From: Solobacterium sp.
Lineage (GTDB): Bacteria > Bacillota_I > Bacilli_A > Erysipelotrichales > Erysipelotrichaceae
Assembly (NCBI GenBank): GCA_017539385.1
Contig: JAFYHC010000044.1
Location: 1-45,548 of the forward strand
Length of the DNA stretch: 45,548 nucleotides
Direction: 5' to 3'
The translations under genes were made by a program, and so were the position numbers. Under the pieces are notes generated by a model, which was not told the origin of the DNA, made no database searches, and saw nothing but the letters and a program-made list of their open reading frames with translations. Shown here piece by piece: positions 7,894 through 15,092 of the stretch; position 1 is the first letter of the stretch; each line of letters opens with the position of its first letter.

Positions 7894-9028
7894 ATGCATT
7901 TGCCTCCTCCAATTGCTTCTGACAGGCATAGGCAAGACTGCTGTAGGAACGGCAAAGAAACAATACGTCCCCTTCCGGTGCCGTCATGGTACGGCCTGCT
8001 CTTCCTGCCATCTGCACCAGCGCTGCTTCATCAAAGATCTCTGAATCGGCATCCCAGACGCAGATCTGCGCATCCGGTACGGTAATGCCTCTTTCCAGCA
8101 CACTGGTGCATGCGATCACCCCGTCCTTCTCATTCCGGAATTCTTCCATCACCTGATCTTTATCCGACGTCCTGCTCGTACAGCATTTACATGGCATCCA
8201 CAATGACAGCAGCCACGCCATCCACCTGGCCGCCTTGATCGTCGGCACAAATACCATACGCGGTTTGCCCGCGTGTTCTTTAAGCCATTTCAACAGACAC
8301 ACAAAGCCGAACACATGCGGCATGCGCAGGATCTTCGGCACCGGCAATGGCTTTCCATGGGGACGTGCATACAGCGTCAGTACATGCAGGCTTCCTTCTT
8401 CCACCCTCGCTTTCATCTCTTCATCCGGCGTCGCTGTCAGATAGATCCGATGTCCCCGGCATGCCGTCTCTGCAATGCCATGCAATACGTCGCTTCCCCG
8501 GTATGGAAACGCATCCGGTTCATCGAGAATAAGCAGATCAAATGCCTTTGTATACCGGAACAGCTGATGCGTCGTGCATATGATCAGATCCCCGTCCGTC
8601 TCACCCGTATGCCCACCGCACACCGCTATAACATGCGCATGCGGAAAATACTGTGCCAGCCGTTCCCGCAATTCCAGCACCACCTGCCGCCGCGGAATCG
8701 CAAATCCCACTTTCTTTCCTTCTTTCAGCATTGCCGCAATACTTGCGGTCACCAGTTCTGTCTTGCCTGCTCCGCACACACAATGCAAAAGCACATCACT
8801 GTGCCGCATGACTTCCGCACATTCCATGGCAACGCTTTTCTGCGCCTCTGTCAGCGGATACTGCAGAAGGTATTCCCCGCTTCCTTCCTTCACGTCCGCA
8901 AGACTGACCGCTTCTTCCTCTTCTTCCAGCATTGCCCTTTGAAACACGATACACTTGCGGCAATACCAGCCCTTGCTGCCTTTATAGAAATACGACGGAT
9001 CCGTATTCTTACATCTTGGACACTGCAT
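7874..9028 (-). CDS. comFA: ComFA-like DNA helicase/translocase for competence
   Basis: ComFA is the DEAD-type ATPase that helps drive single-stranded DNA across the membrane in competent cells. 384 residues starting MQCPRCKN at the ATG at 9028; a TTG one codon earlier is less likely. A four-Cys zinc finger (CPRC, CRKC) opens the protein. Walker A is CGAGKTE (about 84-91), Walker B LILDEPDAF (ComFA more often has DEVDAF), and motif VI is MAGRAGR. The C-terminal side MPCKCCTSRTS looks odd and may be locally diverged. The only SD sequence, GGGAGG, lies in the 3' arm of a terminator hairpin directly upstream, so expression probably depends on read-through or on melting of that hairpin. Confidence 0.88.
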   Translation of the reverse strand: MQCPRCKNTDPSYFYKGSKGWYCRKCIVFQRAMLEEEEEAVSLADVKEGSGEYLLQYPLTEAQKSVAMECAEVMRHSDVLLHCVCGAGKTELVTASIAAMLKEGKKVGFAIPRRQVVLELRERLAQYFPHAHVIAVCGGHTGETDGDLIICTTHQLFRYTKAFDLLILDEPDAFPYRGSDVLHGIAETACRGHRIYLTATPDEEMKARVEEGSLHVLTLYARPHGKPLPVPKILRMPHVFGFVCLLKWLKEHAGKPRMVFVPTIKAARWMAWLLSLWMPCKCCTSRTSDKDQVMEEFRNEKDGVIACTSVLERGITVPDAQICVWDADSEIFDEAALVQMAGRAGRTMTAPEGDVLFLCRSYSSLAYACQKQLEEANAYAVSFV

Positions 9029-9060
9029 CAAAAAAGACCTCCCTGCCTCTATATACGCAG
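9025..9060. repeat. 36-bp direct repeat, left copy (contains comFA SD and start)
   Basis: Identical over 36 bases to 10121-10156, from GCATC-A6-GACCTCCCTG to CTCTATATACGCAG. The two copies bracket the AbiE module, giving a 1,096-bp repeat-to-repeat unit. The left copy carries the comFA start codon and ribosome binding site on the reverse strand. Confidence 0.9.
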
Positions 9061-9067
9061 AAAGATC
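9029..9067 (-). terminator. Rho-independent terminator abutting comFA start
   Basis: On the reverse strand an 11-bp stem (GATCTTTCTGC with GCAGGGAGGTC, including G-U pairs), a 10-nt loop and TTTTTT are followed at once by GATG, the comFA start. The stem's 3' arm is also the comFA SD. The 5' arm differs from that of the right-hand copy yet still pairs throughout, so both copies look functional as terminators. Confidence 0.75.
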
Positions 9068-9101
9068 TTTGATTCCATTAATAAAAATGAAAAATCTAAA
9101 T

Positions 9102-9446
9102 TCACTTCAGTAAATCTGATATGTAAGAACCCTTGTCAACACGCAAATTTTGTAAGTTGATGATGCCATACGATTGAAATTCTTTTTTCAGCATCGGCAG
9201 ATAATTGTTCAAGTTAAAGTCCATATTACGATTCAGCAAAGCAAAGTCCAGGTCCTCGCTGAAACGATTTAAACCATGAAAGATTCTCAGACATGAGCCA
9301 CCGTAAAAAGCAGCGTTTTCAAAAAACTTTGCACGGGATAAGCCTGCCAGTGCAATTTCCTGCATGATCTCTTTGATTGCATTTTCTCTTTCATTATTAT
9401 TCCGAGTATGATATCTGCTCAGCATTGCTTCGAGTGCCCGATCCAT
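9102..9446 (-). pseudogene. abiEii: Truncated AbiEii-type nucleotidyltransferase toxin
   Basis: 114 residues carrying the N-terminal half of an AbiEii type IV toxin: ALEAMLSRYHTRNNNERENA, then FYGGSCLRIFHGLNRFSEDLDFAL with the nucleotidyltransferase GGS and DxD-like signature. Full AbiEii proteins have about 250-300 residues; this one stops at SYISDLLK, 35 bp before the left direct repeat. The second half, needed for toxin activity in characterised AbiE systems, is missing. The start at 9446 follows GAAAGGATAAAAA and lies inside the end of abiEi (50-base overlap). Probably inactivated by the rearrangement that produced the repeats. Confidence 0.85.
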
Positions 9447-10029
9447 TTTTTATCCTTTCTATGAAGCGGATCAGATATTTCAAATTTGTGCTTTTGTACA
9501 GTTTTGCCAGTCTCTTCAATTCGGTAAAATCACATGCAAAAAACTCATCTTCATCGATCCGCATATCTGTAAATAATAATTCTTCCAGTTGTTTTACACT
9601 ATGCACCACTTTCCACTTATAAAGAGAATCACAGATTGCTTTTTCTTTCGTTGCCATCTTCACAATGTATTCATCCCGACCAACATAACAAAGCCCTTCC
9701 GAAAATGCAGAAGCAGGTATATCACCGAACTCATATCTGCCGAAACTGTTCACATATGTATGATTTTTCCTCATTCCAAGGGAAGCAGAAGTGATTGACA
9801 TAACTTTCTCCGGAATAAGTCCATAGTATGAAAGGGCAAACTCAAAACTTAGATAGGATGGTGACAATAAGGAAGAAGCAAGTAAATATGGTTCAGTATG
9901 TGGATCTGTTTCATATAATCCTCTGTTAAGGCGGATCAGATTTCCTTTATCTGTTTCACGCCTGATTTTATCCAGTGGATTTACATACTGTGCATATTGT
10001 TTTTTCAACATAGATACAGTAACGATCAT
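9397..10029 (-). CDS. abiEi: AbiEi-type antitoxin/transcriptional repressor
   Basis: 210 residues from the ATG at 10029, which follows GAAGGAGATAAT; a longer reading frame upstream has no SD and crosses an inverted repeat. The N-terminus (MIVTVSMLKKQYAQYVNP, then RRETDKGNLIRLNRGLYET) is the winged-helix domain of AbiEi antitoxins, with GLY at the wing. The middle (LSFEFALSYYGLIPE) and the AICDSLY motif are also typical. In AbiE systems this protein neutralises the toxin and represses its own operon by binding inverted repeats; a long inverted repeat indeed covers the start region. With the toxin truncated, the antitoxin may persist as a leftover or serve anti-addiction. Confidence 0.87.
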   Translation of the reverse strand: MIVTVSMLKKQYAQYVNPLDKIRRETDKGNLIRLNRGLYETDPHTEPYLLASSLLSPSYLSFEFALSYYGLIPEKVMSITSASLGMRKNHTYVNSFGRYEFGDIPASAFSEGLCYVGRDEYIVKMATKEKAICDSLYKWKVVHSVKQLEELLFTDMRIDEDEFFACDFTELKRLAKLYKSTNLKYLIRFIERIKNGSGTRSNAEQISYSE

Positions 10030-10074
10030 ATTATCTCCTTCAAAACCAATATTATTGGATTTGAAGGAGATAAT
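10030..10074. promoter_or_regulatory. Long inverted repeat over abiEi ribosome binding site (candidate operator)
   Basis: Two 22-base arms flank one central base and match at 21 of 22 positions. The left arm begins ATTATCTCCTTCAAAACC and the right arm ends TTGAAGGAGATAAT. It directly precedes the abiEi start and includes its SD. AbiEi repressors bind inverted repeats in their own promoters, so this is a good operator candidate; as RNA it would also hide the SD. Confidence 0.75.
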
Positions 10075-10120
10075 CAATACATGTGGTAAACACACAATAA
10101 TTATCATTAAAACTTTACAC

Positions 10121-10163
10121 GCATCAAAAAAGACCTCCCTGCCTCTATATACGCAGGAAAGTC
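10121..10163 (-). terminator. Terminator of sugar operon / right copy of 36-bp direct repeat
   Basis: On the reverse strand GACTTTCCTGC pairs with GCAGGGAGGTC (11 bp with two G-U pairs), loop GTATATAGAG, then TTTTTTG. It lies 33 bases after the stop of the last gene of the five-gene sugar operon. Bases 10121-10156 are identical to 9025-9060. A third relative with a similar loop ends the aromatic operon at 16921-16955. Confidence 0.85.
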
Positions 10164-10195
10164 CCGGATTCCCCGTTCTTTTTCAAAACAGAGAA

Positions 10196-11542
10196 TTAAT
10201 ATCTTCTGACTTCAGCTTTGAACATATGTGCCAGCATCTCAAGTTCATCCGCACAGTCACCATAAATGACGGCATAATGCGGTTCCCATCCTTCCAGCAC
10301 AGAGTTGGCAATGATCTTTTCCGCTTCGGCTTTTGTTTCGATCACTGTGGATGTACCAAAGAACTGCTTCGGCCGATCGAGTGCTTTTCCCTCAACGATC
10401 AGGAAACGGAAGGTGCCGTCCGGATTGCGTCCGATGCGGAAGACAACAGCGTGTTCGCTTTCTTCGCATCCGAACTCCATTGTCGGTCCGATATGGCGGT
10501 TGCAGTGTTCACCGATCACTGCCCCGGTATCCTTCCTTGCGAGTGAGCAGGCAGCCGTGCCGCAATGCCAGAATGTAATCGTATTTGCCTGTTCATCCAG
10601 TGAGACAGGATCGCCGAAGAAGGCGCTCTTTCCGCTCAGGCGCATGCCGATCCACATGCTCAATGCACCATACATATCCGCTTCGCAGGCAGCCGCAACG
10701 CCAAGATCATTCAGCATGGCCAGTACAGCACAGACTGGTGTGCCGAAGGATGTGAAGAAATCCGGCCAGCAGCGGGAAGCAATTGCACCGATGCCATTTG
10801 CTTTTACATATTCTTCGTATGCTTTATACAGCCGGGCAAAATCCAGCCGGTTCCGCTCTGGTGTTTCGTTTAATCCGACGGTTCTCTGCAGTGCGTCTTC
10901 GAGATAGCTGCGGCATTCTTCATCGGTATAGGCTTTTGCCCGATCGATCAGTTCTCTTGCTTCAATGGCATCCTGGCGCACACCAAATGTTTCCAGCATG
11001 TCATTGTCCAAAGCACGGCCAAAGCCGAATCCCTGCGGTGTATGGCCGATGGCACACACTTTCAGCGAACGCATGGCATATTTCACCTGTGCTGCCCGGA
11101 TCATCTTTTCCGCTTTCTCACGGACCTGTTGTTCTTCCGGTGATCCATAGACAAATTCAAACGGTTCTGCTTTGAACTGACGGATCGTATTGGCCGCAGA
11201 GAAGGCACCGGTCAGTGCGTTCAGACGCAGTCTTCCCCCGTCAATGACCGGTTCCCGCAGCGTCCATAATAACAGCGGCACATTGCGGAAACGGTGCATG
11301 ATCTCCGATGTATAGGCAGCGTTGGCAAAGGTCAGATTCTGCAGGATGATCAGATCCGGATCCAGTGATTCAAGATATGCACTGAGTGCTTCCACATTCA
11401 GTATCTTCTCTTCCGGAACAACGATATCCGCGCAGATATCCCTTAACATGGCAATGGATTTCTGAAACTGGTCATCGGCAGAAGGCATATGGAATGTGCC
11501 GACGCCGATGGGTACATAAGCAGCCTGAAAGTTCTTTTTCAT
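10196..11542 (-). CDS. L-fucose isomerase-family sugar isomerase (SqvD-like candidate)
   Basis: 448 residues. The overall pattern (GVGTFHMPSADDQ at the start, LDPDLIILQN, PLLLWTLREP, GFGFGRALDNDM, and the C-terminal FWHCGTAACSLA and HIGPTMEFG blocks) places it in the L-fucose/L-arabinose isomerase superfamily, which converts aldoses to ketoses with a divalent metal. Sulfoquinovose isomerases of the SqvD type belong to this family, and the neighbours (YihQ-like GH31, YihU-like reductase, PfkB kinase) fit such a role. The substrate cannot be read from the sequence; a fucose- or rhamnose-like sugar is equally possible. Last gene of the operon; 11 bases after DUF4867 with its own AGGAAATG SD, and followed by a terminator. 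Confidence 0.7.
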   Translation of the reverse strand: MKKNFQAAYVPIGVGTFHMPSADDQFQKSIAMLRDICADIVVPEEKILNVEALSAYLESLDPDLIILQNLTFANAAYTSEIMHRFRNVPLLLWTLREPVIDGGRLRLNALTGAFSAANTIRQFKAEPFEFVYGSPEEQQVREKAEKMIRAAQVKYAMRSLKVCAIGHTPQGFGFGRALDNDMLETFGVRQDAIEARELIDRAKAYTDEECRSYLEDALQRTVGLNETPERNRLDFARLYKAYEEYVKANGIGAIASRCWPDFFTSFGTPVCAVLAMLNDLGVAAACEADMYGALSMWIGMRLSGKSAFFGDPVSLDEQANTITFWHCGTAACSLARKDTGAVIGEHCNRHIGPTMEFGCEESEHAVVFRIGRNPDGTFRFLIVEGKALDRPKQFFGTSTVIETKAEAEKIIANSVLEGWEPHYAVIYGDCADELEMLAHMFKAEVRRY

Positions 11543-11553
11543 AGATCATTTCC

Positions 11554-12231
11554 TCAATAATGCAGTTCTTTATTCTCACCCAGAAGACCGGGATGCGCTC
11601 CCTGATCCATGAGCGGTTTGCGTTCCGGGTGCGACAGCACCCATTTGTTTTTCTGCAGCAGCAGTACCGATTCCGGATCGCTGCTTTGATCACGCATCTG
11701 CTTCTCTTCTTCACTGAGCGGTGTATTGGTGCCTTTGGGCAGGATGACCACACAGCGGAATCCTTCATCTTTTGTGCGGCATGGCGACAGATGCAGCGTT
11801 GTCTCATACATTTCAATGAGTGTTCCTTTGGGAACGTAGAAGACCTGTGCATCGGCAGCGGTGATCGTATTGTCTTTGATCTGCCATACATGTGCCAGCA
11901 TTAACATGAAATCACTGACGGCCAGGTTCAGTTCACTCCCCTTATGGTATTCAAACCCATTGCATGTCGAATTGCGTCCATTGCAGTATCCGATCTCGAT
12001 CGGCAACCCGCCATAGATGACCGCCTCGATCTCTTTGCGTACGGGCAGTGCTTCCATATCTGCAACGGAAGCGACATACACATTGCCGTTTTCCGGAATC
12101 GCTGTCGTTTCCATATATGCGGCTAAATCACTGGTATCAAAGCCCTGCACGATCCTGCCGTAGCTGGCAAAAGAAGGATCGGATACGTCTTTGATTACGA
12201 CATCATTGACTTCGTTCAGTCTTTTTAACAT
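11554..12231 (-). CDS. DUF4867-family protein
   Basis: 225 residues. The VSDPSFASYGRIVQGFD start, EIGYCNGRNSTCNGFEYHKG and the cupin-like stretch FYVPKGTLIEMYETTLHLSP with FRCVVILPKGTN match the DUF4867 family as I remember it. Members are uncharacterised and occur in sugar operons of Firmicutes. The His/Glu-rich core (EYHKGSE, later TLHLSP) suggests a metal-binding barrel, so an epimerase, isomerase or lyase role is possible, but this is inference. Its start overlaps the reductase stop by 7 bases and it lies directly before the isomerase gene, so the two probably act on the same sugar. Confidence 0.75.
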   Translation of the reverse strand: MLKRLNEVNDVVIKDVSDPSFASYGRIVQGFDTSDLAAYMETTAIPENGNVYVASVADMEALPVRKEIEAVIYGGLPIEIGYCNGRNSTCNGFEYHKGSELNLAVSDFMLMLAHVWQIKDNTITAADAQVFYVPKGTLIEMYETTLHLSPCRTKDEGFRCVVILPKGTNTPLSEEEKQMRDQSSDPESVLLLQKNKWVLSHPERKPLMDQGAHPGLLGENKELHY

Positions 12232-13091
12232 GGCTTTCTTTCCTTCACCACCTTGACGGTTGCCGAGAAGTCCTCTGCCCCATAGTTCTTATCCATCGCT
12301 TCATCATAGACGCGCACGGCATTTTCTTCACCGGGCATATAGATGCCGGACTGCTTTGCCAGATCCAGGCAGATATGTACATCCTTGTGCATATTTGCAA
12401 CGGAGAATGCGGTCGTATAATCTTCTGCCGCAATGACCTGCTTTTTGGAATCCAGATAGAAATTCTGTCCGCCGCCATAGCTGATTGCCTGCGCAAATGT
12501 CAGGATATCAATACCGTTGGCCGCTGCCAGAAGCGATGTCTCATTGACGCCGTTCTGGATCTGGGATACCAGTGCATTGTGGCAGATCTTCATGACCAGT
12601 CCCTTTCCGTTATCCCCCATGCGGATGATATTTTCACCCATGTAGGAAAGGATCGGCAGGACTCTTGCATAATCTTCCTCACTGCCGCCGACATAGATGC
12701 CAAGCTTGCCGGCTTCGGCTGCCGGTCTGGATTTGACGACCGGAGCGTCCAGGAACGATGCGCCTGTTTCTTTGACTTTTGTGCTGATTTCAACCGAGGC
12801 AGCCGGTTCAATGGTGCTCATGTCGATCCATGTCTTCGATGCATTAAGTGCCGGCAGGATCTCTTCCATGACCGCTTTTACATGAATGCTCTTGGGCACC
12901 ATGGTGATGATCATGTCTGCGTTCTGTGCCGTTTCGAGACACGAACCACACGCAATACCGCCCTCTTTTGCCAATAGATCTGTTTTTGCCTTGTCCATGT
13001 CAAAGACATACACCGCATCGTCATGTTTATGAATAATGTTTGCACACATGGCACTTCCCATGATGCCAAGTCCGATAAATCCGATTTTCAT
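12225..13091 (-). CDS. Beta-hydroxyacid dehydrogenase family reductase (YihU-like)
   Basis: 288 residues with an N-terminal Rossmann domain (GFIGLGIMGSAM) and the family's catalytic Lys in KICHNALVSQ (about K168, N172). Members reduce or oxidise short 3-hydroxy acids or aldehydes (tartronate semialdehyde, hydroxyisobutyrate, sulfolactaldehyde). The usual substrate motif SGG after PV is replaced by V-K-S-R (residues 119-122). E. coli YihU, a sulfolactaldehyde reductase, likewise replaces it and has an Arg at the second place; the Lys here would suit an anionic substrate. Overlaps DUF4867 by 7 bases, 18 bases after GH31. The family is sure, the substrate is not. Confidence 0.82.
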   Translation of the reverse strand: MKIGFIGLGIMGSAMCANIIHKHDDAVYVFDMDKAKTDLLAKEGGIACGSCLETAQNADMIITMVPKSIHVKAVMEEILPALNASKTWIDMSTIEPAASVEISTKVKETGASFLDAPVVKSRPAAEAGKLGIYVGGSEEDYARVLPILSYMGENIIRMGDNGKGLVMKICHNALVSQIQNGVNETSLLAAANGIDILTFAQAISYGGGQNFYLDSKKQVIAAEDYTTAFSVANMHKDVHICLDLAKQSGIYMPGEENAVRVYDEAMDKNYGAEDFSATVKVVKERKPC

Positions 13092-13109
13092 TGTTTCCCC
13101 TCTTCTGTA

Positions 13110-15080
13110 TTATTTTCTCAATTCCCGGATCAGTGCATCCAGCGTTTCCTTCTGCAGCACGGAAGGATGCCTGCGTACAAAGACCGGTATACTGCCAATG
13201 GGCGCTTTGATGTCATATACGCCTTTTCCATATTCCATCCCGGTAGCCAGTTCGACCCATGCATCATCCGGCAAAGTAACATGCCTTTGTTCTCTGCCTT
13301 CTTTGTACACCGGTGCGATCAGCAGATCCCGTCCCAGCAGATATTCGTTTTCGATCTCCCAGTCGCTGTTGTAGTGGTAAAACAGCGGACGCATCATCGG
13401 GATGCCTGCCTGTGCTTCTTTTTCTGTCTCAATGAGATACGGCTTCAGGATCACATGGATCCGTGACAGTCTGGCCAGGTGCTCCAGCAATTGCTCATCG
13501 CTGTCAAACTGCACATTGCGCGAAGGCTGGTTGCCTTCATGGAAGCGGAACAGCGGCGAGAAGGCATTCATCTCTTCCCAGCGCAGAAGCAGCTCTTTTG
13601 ACCGCGTCATCTGCATCACCGTGGTATAGCCGCCGGCATCGGAATGCACGATGGTCTGTCCGCTTAAGCCAAGAGAGAGCGACGCCGGGATCACCGACGG
13701 CAGCCCGTCGTCTTCCGTCCAGTCCACATGCTGGTCCCCGGTCCACATGCACGCCGCATCTTTCACACTGCCGGTAAACCCGGCACGCATGAAGAAGAAT
13801 ACCTCATCCTTCACGCCGCATTCTTCAATTGCTTCGCGGTTGAGCTTTGCCCAGATGGCCGGCCATTGGTTATGGAGTTCCTTCGGATCCCCGTCATACA
13901 GCACACTGTCCACCGGCAGATATTCACCAAAGTCCGCCATCCACCCGGACATGCCGATCCCGATCATATTCTGACAGATCAATTGCTTATACCAGGCATA
14001 GGCTTCGGGATTGGTGAAGTCGATCATCGCCGCCGGGAAGGTGGTGATGGTCACCATATAGTCCTCTCCCTTTTTATTCTTTACGCAATAGCCGTGTCTG
14101 CTTGCATATTGGTAGAGCGGCTTTTCAATAGCCATAAATGGATTGATATAGCCAAGGAAGCGGACTCCCTTCTGTTTCCATTCCGCTATTTTTTCTTTCA
14201 GATCCGGATACAGTGCAGAATCTGCCTCCCAGTTCCACATGACCTGATAGCCGAAGCCTGTCCTGCGGCATCCGCACCAGTCCTGCGACCAGACACCGTT
14301 GACCTTTATGCCGGCATCCAGAGCTTTCTGCAGGCGGCGGTCAATTGCCTCGCACCCTTCCTGTATCGCTAATATTGTCCCGTCATACAGCCATTCCGGC
14401 AGTCTTCCGTAGGAACCAAGCAATGCGGAAAGCTTCTGAGATACCTCTTCGAATGTCTTTCCGGATTCCATATGGAATACCGGTCTTTCCTGCAGACGCA
14501 GAGAGATCCTGTCTTCTTTGCGGAAGTCAAATTCCGCATAGCGCACCGTGTCGGCGTGCAGATAGTATTTCCGGGATGATACGAAGGTCGGCTGGGCATA
14601 GTACGATTCATATGCCGAGAAGGGCAGATCTTTTTCCGGATCCGTGCCGACGATCCTGTCCTTGACGATCTTGCGGGAGATCCGTCTGGTATTCTGGTGT
14701 TCTGCCACAAAGATGCGTACTTTTTCCCCTTTCAGATCAAAGCGGGAATACGTCTCTCCGCATCCATAGATATGTTCGTTTTTGCCGCAGGGAAGCCTCA
14801 CCCAGAAACGGTTGACATTCTTCGGACAGGAGCGCATCTCTGCTTTGTAATGCCCGTCACGCACGGTGATATCCATGAAGTACTGCCGGTTTTCCTTCTC
14901 ATCCAAAAACGTCAGCACAAAGCCCTCTGCTGTCTTTTCATACCCGGTCCGTTTGAGATCCCGGCGCCAGCGCACCATTTTGCGGTAGTGGAAACTGCCC
15001 CGGTTCATGGTGAAATAGTTCCGCCCATACCCAATGGTCAGTTCCATGTTTCTTAACATGTGTTCCAGAAGCTTTTCCAT
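13110..15080 (-). CDS. GH31 alpha-glycosidase closely related to sulfoquinovosidase YihQ
   Basis: 656 residues without a signal peptide, so cytoplasmic. The catalytic nucleophile is D383 (GGWMADFGEYLP) and the acid/base D449 (TGDQHVDW). Long blocks match E. coli YihQ, as I recall its sequence: QDWCGCRRTGFG, VMWNW, NPEAYAWYK, NQWPAIWAK, RSKELLLRW. Of YihQ's substrate residues Q262, Q288, R301, W304 and Y508, the counterparts here are Q240, Q266, Q279, W282 and Y485; the sulfonate-binding Arg is a Gln. So it hydrolyses an alpha-glycoside entering the operon's pathway, but sulfoquinovose is not assured. Between PfkB (12 bases upstream) and the reductase (18 bases downstream). Confidence 0.87.
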   Translation of the reverse strand: MEKLLEHMLRNMELTIGYGRNYFTMNRGSFHYRKMVRWRRDLKRTGYEKTAEGFVLTFLDEKENRQYFMDITVRDGHYKAEMRSCPKNVNRFWVRLPCGKNEHIYGCGETYSRFDLKGEKVRIFVAEHQNTRRISRKIVKDRIVGTDPEKDLPFSAYESYYAQPTFVSSRKYYLHADTVRYAEFDFRKEDRISLRLQERPVFHMESGKTFEEVSQKLSALLGSYGRLPEWLYDGTILAIQEGCEAIDRRLQKALDAGIKVNGVWSQDWCGCRRTGFGYQVMWNWEADSALYPDLKEKIAEWKQKGVRFLGYINPFMAIEKPLYQYASRHGYCVKNKKGEDYMVTITTFPAAMIDFTNPEAYAWYKQLICQNMIGIGMSGWMADFGEYLPVDSVLYDGDPKELHNQWPAIWAKLNREAIEECGVKDEVFFFMRAGFTGSVKDAACMWTGDQHVDWTEDDGLPSVIPASLSLGLSGQTIVHSDAGGYTTVMQMTRSKELLLRWEEMNAFSPLFRFHEGNQPSRNVQFDSDEQLLEHLARLSRIHVILKPYLIETEKEAQAGIPMMRPLFYHYNSDWEIENEYLLGRDLLIAPVYKEGREQRHVTLPDDAWVELATGMEYGKGVYDIKAPIGSIPVFVRRHPSVLQKETLDALIRELRK

Positions 15081-15092
15081 ATGATCCTCTGC

